From NCBI GenBank assembly GCA_003136675.1, contig PLFE01000154.1, positions 2,985 to 45,241 of the forward strand: a stretch of 42,257 bases of DNA. Reading direction: 5' to 3'. The position numbers and the translations under genes are program-made. The DNA is from Bryobacterales bacterium. Its GTDB lineage: Bacteria > Acidobacteriota > Terriglobia > Bryobacterales > Bryobacteraceae. Numbering within the stretch: position 1 is the stretch's first letter; each line of letters starts with the position of its first letter. The notes under the pieces were generated by a model, which worked only from the letters and a program-made list of their open reading frames with translations, did no database searches and was not told the DNA's origin. Of the stretch, positions 34,370-42,257 are shown in pieces.

Positions 34370-36109
34370 ATGCGAATTCTGCTTCTCGGGACCTTGTGCG
34401 GCGCTTTGCTTTGCGGGCAGCAAACCCCGGCGTGGGTGACCCGCAGCAACGAAAACACCAAAATCCTGTTGGACGTGCTGGCGAAGTATGCGCCCGAATC
34501 AGCCGGACAAATAGGCGTCGCGGGCCTCGACCAGGAAATCACCGTCCCCTCGATTGACCTGCCGGCGCGCGCCCGCCGCGATACCGCCGAAGCCCGCAAG
34601 ACCTTCGAATCGCGTCTCGCCTCCGAGAAAGACCCTCTGGTGAAACAGGATCTCGAGATTCTGATCCAGGCATGCGACCAGCAGATCCATTCCAGCGAAG
34701 CGTACGAGAAAGCGCTGCTCCCTTACGACAATGTCGCCGCGACCATCTTCTCCGGAATGCACGGCCTGCTGGACGACCAGATATCCGCGGAGCGCCGGCC
34801 CGCCGCCGTGGTGCGTTTGAAGAAGTACACCGGCATGGAAGAAGGGTACGCCCCCACCACCGTGCTGGCCGAGAAAGTGTTCCGCGAACGCACCAAGAAC
34901 CCCGCGCTATTAGGCCCGGCGAAAGCGGAAGTCGAGAAAGACCTGAGCGAGATGCACGAATACTCGACGGGCATCGGTCTGTTGCTCGAGAAGTACAAGA
35001 TGACCGGATACGCTCCGGCCTACGCCAAGCTGCGCGACCAACTGGGCGAGTACGAGCAGTTCGTACGAACCGAAGTGCTTCCCAAATCGCGCTCGGACTT
35101 CCGCCTGCCGCCGGAAATCTATCAGGTCAATCTTGAGAACGTCGGCGTGGATTACTCCACGGAAGATCTCACGCGCCTGGCGCATTCCGCCTTCACCGAA
35201 ATCCAGGGGGAGATGCGGCCGCTGGCGGACAAAATCGCGCAAGAACACCATCTGCCTTCTTCGGATTATCGGGATGTGGTCCGCTGGCTCAAGACGGAGC
35301 AGATTCCGGCGGATCAAACCATGGCGGTTTATCACCAGACGCTGGCCGATATCGAAACCATCATCCGCCGCGAAAACATTATCACGCTGCCTAACCGGCC
35401 GTGCATTGTGCGCATCGCAACCGCCGCGGAAACCGCCCAGCAGCCTGCCCCTCACATGCGGCCGCCGCCGTTGCTCAACAATCATGGAGAACGCGGGGAG
35501 TTCGTACTGCCGGGCGGGACCACCGGCGCCGGGGGAAAGGCGTTGAAGTACGACGACTTCACCTTCAACGCAGCCACCTGGACGTTGACGGCGCATGAAG
35601 CGAGGCCCGGGCATGAACTGCAATTCGACGCCATGGTGGAACGCGGCGTCTCTCAGGCGCGCGGAATCTTCGCCTTCAACAGCGTCAACGTGGAGGGTTG
35701 GGGCCTTTACTCGGAATGGGTGATGTTCCCCTACATGCCGGACGATGCCAAACTGATCTCGCTGCAGTTGCGCCTGTTGCGCGCCGCGCGCGCATACCTC
35801 GACCCCGAGTTACAGCAGGGCAAAATAGCTCCGGCCCAGGCCATGCAGGTTTTGGAGAAGGATGTCGTGTTGTCCGAAGCGTTCGCCACCGAGGAAGTGG
35901 ACCGGTTCACGTTCCGCTCGCCGGGACAAGCAGTTTCTTACTTCGACGGCTATCTGCGAATGCGGGCGTTAAGAACCGACACCGAAAAAGCGATGGGCGA
36001 GAAGTTCAATCAGCGGAAATTCCATGACTTCATCCTCGATCAAGGCATGCTGCCGCCGAATGTGTTACGGAAAGCGGTGATGGCGGAGTATGTGGGTGGC
36101 GGCAACTAA
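34370..36109 (+). CDS. DUF885 metallopeptidase-like secreted protein
   Basis: 579 residues with a short signal-like N-terminus (RILLLGTLCGALLCGQQ; a Cys at 15 could also suggest a lipoprotein, but no clear lipobox follows). DUF885 members are alpha-helical proteins related to zinc carboxypeptidase-like peptidases. Here HEARPGHELQ (His409, Glu410, His415) and VEGWGLYSEW (Glu442) supply the expected zinc ligands and catalytic Glu. GATAAT 20 nt upstream of the ATG is a plausible -10. Substrate unknown. The stop is 3 nt from the convergent DUF6629 stop. Confidence 0.87.
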   Translation: MRILLLGTLCGALLCGQQTPAWVTRSNENTKILLDVLAKYAPESAGQIGVAGLDQEITVPSIDLPARARRDTAEARKTFESRLASEKDPLVKQDLEILIQACDQQIHSSEAYEKALLPYDNVAATIFSGMHGLLDDQISAERRPAAVVRLKKYTGMEEGYAPTTVLAEKVFRERTKNPALLGPAKAEVEKDLSEMHEYSTGIGLLLEKYKMTGYAPAYAKLRDQLGEYEQFVRTEVLPKSRSDFRLPPEIYQVNLENVGVDYSTEDLTRLAHSAFTEIQGEMRPLADKIAQEHHLPSSDYRDVVRWLKTEQIPADQTMAVYHQTLADIETIIRRENIITLPNRPCIVRIATAAETAQQPAPHMRPPPLLNNHGERGEFVLPGGTTGAGGKALKYDDFTFNAATWTLTAHEARPGHELQFDAMVERGVSQARGIFAFNSVNVEGWGLYSEWVMFPYMPDDAKLISLQLRLLRAARAYLDPELQQGKIAPAQAMQVLEKDVVLSEAFATEEVDRFTFRSPGQAVSYFDGYLRMRALRTDTEKAMGEKFNQRKFHDFILDQGMLPPNVLRKAVMAEYVGGGN

Positions 36110-36112
36110 TCC

Positions 36113-36784
36113 TCACGACGCCACCACCGCCGCTGCGTAGCGCAGTGGCCGGATGCGGCTGCTCTTCCAGAAGTACGCGAGGATAATCACGCTGGCCACC
36201 GCCGCGTAGGCGCACCACAGCGAAGTGAACGCGTACCGCTTCGCGGCCATCACCACCAGCAGAATCACCAGATTCGCCGAACCGAATAAGACCATGTCCC
36301 GCACCTTAGAGAAAAAGAGCGAGCCGCACGTAGCAATCACGTACAGCACGGCAAGCGTCGTATTGTTCGTCGCGGGATTGATGTAAACGATGCTGTTGCC
36401 CTTCACCGTCACCTCCAGCCCAAAGGCCGTGAGCGCCCACAAAATATAGAGCGACGTCCCGCCGCCAAGAATAAGAAACGGCACCATGCCGCGGCGCCCC
36501 GCGCTGTTCGGCTCGAACAGGTAAACGCTCAGCGGCATCAGAAACGGGAGCAGCCCCTGCGCATAGAGCATAAACGCCGCCCCCATATCGTGCGTCACCT
36601 GGGGACTGAGGTTCCCGTCCAATCCGAGCCACACAAAACCCTCAATGAACTGATGAATGGCAAACAGCGCCGGCAGAGAGGCAAACAACAATTCGCGCCG
36701 GTGCTTCACTTGCGTCAACGTGACGACGCCGATACCACCCAGAACTCCGCTCCCCACGAAGTTTGCAGCCGCTGAAAAGCACAT
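36113..36784 (-). CDS. DUF6629-family multi-pass membrane protein
   Basis: 223 residues with about seven TM helices. The start MCFSAAANFVGSGVLGGIG and LFASLPALFAIHQFIEGFVW match DUF6629, whose members begin MCFSA. Function unknown. The ATG is 7 nt after the matrixin-like protease stop, so it is probably the last gene of the pyrophosphatase operon. Confidence 0.82.
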   Translation of the reverse strand: MCFSAAANFVGSGVLGGIGVVTLTQVKHRRELLFASLPALFAIHQFIEGFVWLGLDGNLSPQVTHDMGAAFMLYAQGLLPFLMPLSVYLFEPNSAGRRGMVPFLILGGGTSLYILWALTAFGLEVTVKGNSIVYINPATNNTTLAVLYVIATCGSLFFSKVRDMVLFGSANLVILLVVMAAKRYAFTSLWCAYAAVASVIILAYFWKSSRIRPLRYAAAVVAS

Positions 36785-36791
36785 GTCCTCA

Positions 36792-37412
36792 TTATTGCCT
36801 CAAGAGCGCCCGCAGATTTGCCCGGTCGGAATCGGAGATGCCGGAATGCCTGGGGATGTCGGCGCGGGTTTGCAACTGGCGGCGGTAGCGCTGGAAATAT
36901 TCGACGATGTCGCCGCCATAACCGAACGCATACATGATGTCGGCGAAGTTGCTGGTGTGCTTCAAACCCAATGCATGACCGGATTCGTGCAGGCACGTCA
37001 GGTAAACCACCGTATCGCGAAACAGTCTGTCCCGGCGGCCCGCGGCCGCGATATCGGGTCCCAGCCCCTTCAGATCGGGCAGCACGTAAATGTTTGCGCC
37101 TCGCTGGCCGGCAACGAAGATGGGCTTCGTTTCTCCATAAAGACTGTCCGTCCCGCCGGCCCAATGAATGCGGATGCGTGCGTCCTCTTCGGTAGGGCTC
37201 CGCTTGAATACGATGGCGCTGCTCGATTCCCGCTGCCAGGCTTCGAGAGCCCAGCGGCCCAGGCTTGCGTCATCCGTTTCGCAGGCTGTCGATTTGGCCA
37301 GCGCCGGCGTGCAAGGATCAATCCACCACGTGTACTCTTCGGCGCCGTAGAGAGAAGTGGCTGCCAGGAAAGCGATCAGACAGAGGAGCGGAAGCGATTG
37401 GCGCACAGGCAA
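36792..37412 (-). CDS. Matrixin-like zinc metalloprotease, secreted
   Basis: 206 residues. Signal peptide about 1-23 (ending SLYGA), then a metzincin catalytic domain: HESGHALGLKH (His142, Glu143, His146, His152) and a Met-turn candidate at 160 (FADIMYAFGYGGD). Four cysteines (34, 44, 140 and the signal-region one) allow a disulfide. Length fits a minimal matrixin without pro-domain. The start is TTG 37412 with GGGA 5 nt upstream; GTG 37406 is an alternative. It begins 10 nt after the pyrophosphatase stop. Confidence 0.83.
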   Translation of the reverse strand: MPVRQSLPLLCLIAFLAATSLYGAEEYTWWIDPCTPALAKSTACETDDASLGRWALEAWQRESSSAIVFKRSPTEEDARIRIHWAGGTDSLYGETKPIFVAGQRGANIYVLPDLKGLGPDIAAAGRRDRLFRDTVVYLTCLHESGHALGLKHTSNFADIMYAFGYGGDIVEYFQRYRRQLQTRADIPRHSGISDSDRANLRALLRQ

Positions 37413-37422
37413 AAAATTCCCG

Positions 37423-39606
37423 CTACAAAAACAACGGCGCGGCCACCAGCGTAATGGTACTCAGCAGCTTAATCAATACATGCAGCGAAGGCCCGGCCGT
37501 ATCTTTGAACGGATCGCCCACCGTATCGCCCACCACCGCCGCCTTATGCGCTTCCGAACCCTTGCCGCCGTAGTGTCCCATTTCGATGAATTTCTTGGCG
37601 TTGTCCCATGCCCCGCCCGAATTATTCATCAGCATGGCCATGAGGACTCCGGCGATGGTCCCCACCATCAGGAATGCAGCCACAGCCGTCGTCCCCGCGT
37701 GGAACTGCCGAAACACCACGCCCACCACTACCGGGCTCGCTACCGCCAGCATCCCCGGCACAATCATCTCCTTCAACGCGGAGCGGGTCACAATATCGAC
37801 GCAAGCGCCATAATCGGGGTCGGACGTGCCCGCCATAATGCCCGGATCGGCCTTGAACTGCCGCCGGACTTCTTCGATAATCGTTTGCGCGGAATTGCCC
37901 ACCGCCTTGATCGCGAATGAGCTGAACAGGAACACCAGCATCGCCCCGAGCAGCGCGCCGGCAAACACGGGCACCTGGCCCAGGTCGATCGGGAACACCG
38001 TTTCCGCCGGCAGGTGCAGCAGTTTCTTGACCTGGTCGATATAGGCCGAAAACAAGAGGAACGCCGCCAGCGCCGCGCTGCCTACCGCATAGCCCTTCGT
38101 CAGGGCTTTGGTGGTGTTGCCGACGGCGTCCAGACGGTCCGTTCGCGCCCTCACCAGATCGCTTTCAGCCGTCGCTTCGTTGTGCGACATTTCCACGATC
38201 CCGCCCGCGTTGTCCGTAATGGGCCCGAACGTATCCATGGCCAGGATGTAGCCCGCTGTCGAGAGCATGCCCATGGTGGCGATCGCCGTGCCGAACAAGC
38301 CCGCCGAGTGTGGACTCACGTTGGCAATTCCCGCGTGCGCACCGAGGTAATAAGACCCCAGGATCGCGATCACGATCACAATCACCGGAGCGGCCACGCA
38401 TTCGAGGCCCACAGCGAAGCCCGAGATGATTGTGGTCGCCGCGCCCGTCAGGCACGCTTTCGCGATATCCTGCACCGGCCGGTATTTCGTTTCCGTGTAG
38501 TACTGCGTGATGAAGACGAACAGAAAGCTGGTGGCGATTCCCAGCAATCCGGCGAAGAAGTAATTCCAGTTGCCGTCGAGCAGCAGATAAACGGCTGCCC
38601 CGAAGCCCGCCGTCGCCAGTGCCACTGTCACGTAGAAGCCGCGGTTCAGAGCCTGCATCGGATCGCCTTCTTCGCTGCCTTTGACGGCGAAGACGCCCGC
38701 GATGGAAGCCAGAAGACCGAGAGCTCCGGTCACCAGCGGGAACAAAATCCCCTTGATTCCGAACGCCGGATAGAGAGCGGTGGCCAGGATGATGGCGCCG
38801 ATATTCTCGGCCGCGGTGGATTCGAACAGGTCCGCGCCGCGGCCCGCGCAGTCGCCCACGTTGTCGCCCACCAGATCCGCGATCACGGCGGGATTGCGAT
38901 GGTCGTCCTCCGGAATCCCCGCTTCCACCTTGCCCACCAGGTCCGCACCCACATCGGCGGCTTTTGTGTAGATACCCCCGCCGAGCTGCGCGAAGAGCGC
39001 CACAAAACTGGCGCCGAAGCCAAAGGCCACAATCTGGCTGGGCACCACCGTGGGGTTGTCCAGGCCGCCGAATCCCAGAAACAGTAGGGCCACGCCTAGC
39101 AGGGACAGGCCGACCACGCTGAATCCGGTGACTGCCCCGCCCCGCAGCGCCAGCCGCAGCGCGCTGCTCATGCTCGATCGAGCGGCGGAGGCCACGCGTA
39201 TATTGGTTCGAATAGAAACCCACATCCCGCTGAAGCCGGCTAGCGTGGAACACACCGCGCCCAGAGCGAAGGAAAGCGTCATCCGGAGCGCCAGCGGCAC
39301 GCCCGCCGCGCTCAGTGAATACGCGATGAAGATGATTACCGCGAGCGCCAGCGCGAGAACCAGGATGGTCCGGTTCTGCCGCCGCATAAACGCCTCCGCG
39401 CCCTCTTTGATTGCATTCGCAATCTTGAGCATCTGCGGAGTGCCGGCACGGTGGCTGACGTCGTGTCGAATAATGGATCTGGCAAGCGCGACGGCAACGA
39501 TGATGCCAAGAACGCTGATTCCGAGGACGGCGTATAGATAGGCGCCGCCGCCCGCTGTGCCCTCGGTTTGTAACCAAAGTGCCAGCGGGGCCTGTATGGA
39601 CCGCAT
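37423..39606 (-). CDS. hppA: Membrane proton-translocating pyrophosphatase
   Basis: 727 residues, about 16 TM helices; hydrolyses pyrophosphate to pump ions out of the cytoplasm. The substrate site is intact: DVGADLVGKVEAGIPEDDH (218-236), NPAVIADLVGDNVGDCAGRG with its Asp/Asn Mg-PPi ligands, DNAGGIVEMS (465-474) and the C-terminal TVGDPFKDTAGPS. GNTTKALTKG has Lys500 and Thr503; known K+-independent enzymes have this K/T pair and K+-dependent ones have Ala, so a K+-independent proton pump is predicted. ATG 39606 has AGGAG about 13 nt upstream. It heads an operon with the protease and DUF6629 protein. Confidence 0.96.
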   Translation of the reverse strand: MRSIQAPLALWLQTEGTAGGGAYLYAVLGISVLGIIVAVALARSIIRHDVSHRAGTPQMLKIANAIKEGAEAFMRRQNRTILVLALALAVIIFIAYSLSAAGVPLALRMTLSFALGAVCSTLAGFSGMWVSIRTNIRVASAARSSMSSALRLALRGGAVTGFSVVGLSLLGVALLFLGFGGLDNPTVVPSQIVAFGFGASFVALFAQLGGGIYTKAADVGADLVGKVEAGIPEDDHRNPAVIADLVGDNVGDCAGRGADLFESTAAENIGAIILATALYPAFGIKGILFPLVTGALGLLASIAGVFAVKGSEEGDPMQALNRGFYVTVALATAGFGAAVYLLLDGNWNYFFAGLLGIATSFLFVFITQYYTETKYRPVQDIAKACLTGAATTIISGFAVGLECVAAPVIVIVIAILGSYYLGAHAGIANVSPHSAGLFGTAIATMGMLSTAGYILAMDTFGPITDNAGGIVEMSHNEATAESDLVRARTDRLDAVGNTTKALTKGYAVGSAALAAFLLFSAYIDQVKKLLHLPAETVFPIDLGQVPVFAGALLGAMLVFLFSSFAIKAVGNSAQTIIEEVRRQFKADPGIMAGTSDPDYGACVDIVTRSALKEMIVPGMLAVASPVVVGVVFRQFHAGTTAVAAFLMVGTIAGVLMAMLMNNSGGAWDNAKKFIEMGHYGGKGSEAHKAAVVGDTVGDPFKDTAGPSLHVLIKLLSTITLVAAPLFL

Positions 39607-39745
39607 GTTGTGGGTCGTCTCCTGTCCGATATCGAATACAAACGCAAAGACTTGAATCTATCCAACCCTATGGCTGGTTGGCAAGTTATTGTTGCGAAAA
39701 GCTGTGATGCGACTGTGCGATGCGGTAGGATTGCCGTGAAGCCCC

Positions 39746-40921
39746 ATGCGAAAAATACTCCTCCCGGTGCTTTTGTGTAGGACGCTGTGCCACGCGGGTC
39801 CTTTTGCGGCCGGTGAGGAACCAAAGGACGTGCTGGCGCATGTCAAGCAGGTCTATTCCACCCTGCACGCCGTGCACATCACGGCCTCCATCAGCCAGGA
39901 AATGCTCGTCGGCGGCCAATATTCGGCTAATTCTGCCGATTACGAATTAGCGGAAAAGACAGGCGGGAAGTACACGCTGAGATCGAAGCAAGGGGATGAG
40001 GAGTCGGTTCTGGTCAGCAACGGGACGAAGACGTGGAAGGCCCTGCCCAAGGCCAGGAAGTGGGCCGCGATCGAAGCTTCGGGAGTTGCGGATTCGGACG
40101 ACGAGCAGGATGAGGGACCGCCCGCCCAGCGCCCGGATTTTCACAAAAACATCCGCGATTTATTAGTGGGGCGGTACCTCGTGCTTGCGAGCAAGGGCGA
40201 GCAACCACAGTTTGTGAAGGAAGGCCGCTATAAGCTCGGCAAAGACAAGATCGACTGCTATGTACTGAGAGTGACTTATAAGAATGCCCCTCACGAGCTT
40301 TGGATCGATAACAGCCGCGGCGTCGTGCTCCAGGAGATTGAAGTGCATCCCTTGCAGATGGGTCGTGCTGTGGGGCAGGTAACTGCGACCACCAGGGTGA
40401 AGACTGTCGAAATCGACAATGAAGTGGCCGATTCGGTCTTCGAATTCACTCCCCAGGCATCGTGGAAGGAAGTCGAGATGCTGGTGCTTCCCGGAGAAAC
40501 CCAGGTCGACCTGACGGGCCAGAAAGCTGCGGATTTCAGCGTCAAGTCTCTCGACGGCGAGAAGGTGGAATTAGCCGCCCTGCGCGGCAAGGTGGTGGTG
40601 CTGGACTTCTGGGCGACGTGGTGTCCGCCGTGCCGCGAGGAGTTGCCCGCCATCGATAAGTTGCGCGCGGAATTTGGAGATAAGGTCCAGTTTTTCGGCG
40701 TCAACGATGAAGATTCGGGCATCGTCAAGGGCTTCGTGAAGAAGCACAATTATGAAATGGCTGTCCTGATGGATTCGAGCAGGACGGTGCACCGGCAATA
40801 CGGTGTGAACGCAATCCCCACCGTGCTGATTATCGATCGCACGGGCGTGATTCGCACCCATTTCATCGGGGGCCGCAATGAGGAAACTTTGCGTGCCGCC
40901 ATCGCGAAAGCCGTCGAATAG
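39746..40921 (+). CDS. TlpA-type thioredoxin-like protein with N-terminal lipoprotein-carrier-like domain
   Basis: 391 residues. Signal peptide about 1-20. The N-terminal domain (about 25-240) is beta-rich and resembles the LolA/DUF2092 type (YELAEKTGGKYTLRSKQGD, KDKIDCYVLRVTYKNAPHEL). The C-terminal domain (about 255-390) is a TlpA/ResA thioredoxin fold with catalytic CPPC at 293-296 (FWATWCPPCREELPA) and the cis-proline loop NAIPTVLIIDR. Likely a periplasmic thiol-disulfide reductase; such fusions are frequent in Acidobacteriota. Divergent from hppA across 139 nt. Confidence 0.88.
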   Translation: MRKILLPVLLCRTLCHAGPFAAGEEPKDVLAHVKQVYSTLHAVHITASISQEMLVGGQYSANSADYELAEKTGGKYTLRSKQGDEESVLVSNGTKTWKALPKARKWAAIEASGVADSDDEQDEGPPAQRPDFHKNIRDLLVGRYLVLASKGEQPQFVKEGRYKLGKDKIDCYVLRVTYKNAPHELWIDNSRGVVLQEIEVHPLQMGRAVGQVTATTRVKTVEIDNEVADSVFEFTPQASWKEVEMLVLPGETQVDLTGQKAADFSVKSLDGEKVELAALRGKVVVLDFWATWCPPCREELPAIDKLRAEFGDKVQFFGVNDEDSGIVKGFVKKHNYEMAVLMDSSRTVHRQYGVNAIPTVLIIDRTGVIRTHFIGGRNEETLRAAIAKAVE

Positions 40922-40946
40922 TTTCGAGAGGCTTTGGGTTGGAGCG

Positions 40947-41210
40947 CTAAACCTTAGCGAAAAAGTCGGCGTTCCGCTTGGTGTATTCCGACCATTTCTC
41001 CGGCAGATCGTCCACCGCGAAAATCGCGGACACTGGGCATACCGGAACGCAGGCCCCGCAGTCGATGCATTCGATCGGATCGATGTAGATCATCTCCTCG
41101 CCGGCCCACCGGGCGTCTTCTTTTTTGGGATGGATACAATCGACGGGACATGCGTCAACGCATGCCATATCCTTGGTTCCAATGCAGGGTTCGGCGATAA
41201 CGTAAGCCAT
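40947..41210 (-). CDS. Ferredoxin with two Fe-S cluster motifs
   Basis: 87 residues. Two cysteine groups are seen: CIGTKDMACVDACPVDCIHP and CIDCGACVPVCPVSAIF, giving eight cysteines for two 4Fe-4S (or 3Fe/4Fe) clusters. Cytoplasmic electron carrier. I chose ATG 41210 (MAYVIAEPCIG, the family's normal start) with GGAAG about 10 nt upstream. ATG 41228 lies 4 nt after a TATACA box and would probably precede the transcription start. Monocistronic. Convergent with the TlpA-type gene. Confidence 0.92.
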   Translation of the reverse strand: MAYVIAEPCIGTKDMACVDACPVDCIHPKKEDARWAGEEMIYIDPIECIDCGACVPVCPVSAIFAVDDLPEKWSEYTKRNADFFAKV

Positions 41211-41414
41211 ATTTTCTGGAACTTCCATTGTATATCACAACCCCATGCGAGAATCATCGTGTCGAAGCGGCGCAGGCCGAGGCCTGGCAGGACAGGGAAG
41301 CGCGGCAGTCTGTGGGCGAACTGCTCCTGAAACCATGAGTTTGTAATCAAGGATTAACCGTGCTCGCATATCCTCACAGTTCGTACTCTGTCTTACACCC
41401 TGGAGGATTTGTTT

Positions 41415-42257
41415 TTGCACATTTTTGGAGAGACGCTCTCAACCAGTAGTTTTTTCTTCCTTTTGCTGGCTCTGGGCATGGCCCTGAGCTTCGAATTCGT
41501 AAACGGATTCCATGACACGGCCAATGCCGTCGCGACCGTAATCTACACCCACAGTTTGAAGCCGATGTTTGCCGTAGTGTGGTCCGGCTGCTGGAACCTG
41601 ATTGGTGTCCTGGTCTCGACGGGCGCGGTCGCTTTCGGCGTTCTCTCGCTGCTCCCCGTCGAACTTGTGCTGAATGTCGGATCGGGCGCTGGTTTTGCCA
41701 TGGTGTTCGCCCTGCTGATCTCGGCCATCATCTGGAACCTGGGAACCTGGTATCTGGGCTTGCCCGCCTCCAGTTCGCACTCGCTCATCGGGTCCATCAT
41801 GGGCGTGGGACTCGCCAACTCGATCCTGTCAAAAAGTCACGTCTTCGGAGAAGGCGTGAACTGGGTAAAAGCTCGCGAAGTCGGCTTGAGCCTGTTGCTT
41901 TCGCCGCTCATCGGCTTCACCCTCGCCGCGCTGCTTCTGTTACTCTGCAAAGCCCTCATCAAACGCAAAGACCTCTATCAGGCGCCCGAGAAAGACAAAG
42001 CGCCGCCATTGTGGATTCGCGGTCTCCTCATCCTCACCTGCACCGGCGTCAGTTACGCGCACGGTTCCAACGATGGCCAAAAAGGAATGGGTTTGATCAT
42101 GCTGATTCTTATCGGTATTGTGCCGGCTTCCTTTGCTGTGAACCTGAACACCTCTCCGGCGGCGCTTCATCAGATGGTGGAAGCCACCCAAACCATCTCA
42201 TTCCAGATGGACCGGCATGCGCCGGGAATTGCCATGGCGGGCGGCCAAACCGCGGCC
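41415..42257 (+). CDS. pit: PiT-family inorganic phosphate transporter, C-terminus outside window
   Basis: 281 codons to the window edge. PiT signature motifs: FVNGFHDTANAVATVIYT near the N-terminus, SSSHSLIGSIMG in the first half, and GVSYAHGSNDGQKGMG opening the second inverted repeat. Several TM helices. Low-affinity metal-phosphate symport driven by protons is known for the family. Start TTG 41415 is preferred because GGAGG (41402-41406) lies 8 nt before it; TTG 41409 is too close. It is not in an operon with the ferredoxin, which faces away. Confidence 0.93.
   Translation, partial: MHIFGETLSTSSFFFLLLALGMALSFEFVNGFHDTANAVATVIYTHSLKPMFAVVWSGCWNLIGVLVSTGAVAFGVLSLLPVELVLNVGSGAGFAMVFALLISAIIWNLGTWYLGLPASSSHSLIGSIMGVGLANSILSKSHVFGEGVNWVKAREVGLSLLLSPLIGFTLAALLLLLCKALIKRKDLYQAPEKDKAPPLWIRGLLILTCTGVSYAHGSNDGQKGMGLIMLILIGIVPASFAVNLNTSPAALHQMVEATQTISFQMDRHAPGIAMAGGQTAA

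Overview
The window is GC-rich, densely coded DNA that reads like a soil Acidobacteriota chromosome of the Solibacter/Bryobacter kind. This is an inference from gene style, because no rRNA or marker gene is present. The supporting features are a large secreted protein of FG-GAP and Ig-like repeats, a Tat-exported Gfo/Idh/MocA oxidoreductase, DUF885, DUF3224, DUF6526 and DUF6629 proteins, many secreted glycoside hydrolases, and GTG or TTG starts. I see no tRNA, rRNA, CRISPR array, intact transposase or prophage.

Layout. 1-4507 (minus): tripartite RND efflux pump, adaptor then permease; the permease runs off the left edge and carries a long Ser/Gly-rich insert. 4685-6412: DegP/HtrA periplasmic protease with a strong terminator and a repeat-bearing upstream region. 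6413-10650: secreted Ig/FG-GAP protein, divergent from a Tat-signal oxidoreductase. 10647-16850 (minus): a compact six-gene operon of MacA-like adaptor, ABC ATPase, two MacB-like permeases, OmpR-type regulator and sensor kinase. The starts and stops overlap almost throughout, so this looks like an exporter co-transcribed with its own sensor system. 17006-17536: a dispersed-repeat motif and a decayed oxidoreductase. 17533-26434: secreted GH15-like enzyme, ClC transporter with CBS domains overlapping a TPR protein, hybrid sensor kinase, and divergent GH18 and GH5 enzymes. Together these suggest polysaccharide degradation.

26435-29588 is a graveyard of broken genes. It holds a possible HicB relic, a UPF0175 antitoxin with a DUF3368/PIN toxin killed by a nonsense codon and a deletion, a VbhA-like antitoxin with a Fic toxin carrying two frameshifts, and a phosphodiesterase with a large deletion and frameshifts. 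29589-31478 holds DUF3224, DUF6526 and a molybdopterin-binding protein. 31671-33998 (minus) is an arginine operon: argC, argB and a GNAT of the N-acetylglutamate synthase type.

33999-34369 is the largest gap without a protein gene. It holds the probable argC promoter with an ARG-box-like site and, on the plus strand, a candidate structured RNA of about 180 nt ending in a textbook intrinsic terminator. This RNA is the best candidate for something undescribed. 34370-42257: DUF885 metallopeptidase-like protein; an operon of proton-pumping pyrophosphatase, matrixin-like protease and DUF6629 membrane protein; a TlpA-type thioredoxin protein; a ferredoxin; and a PiT phosphate transporter running off the right edge.
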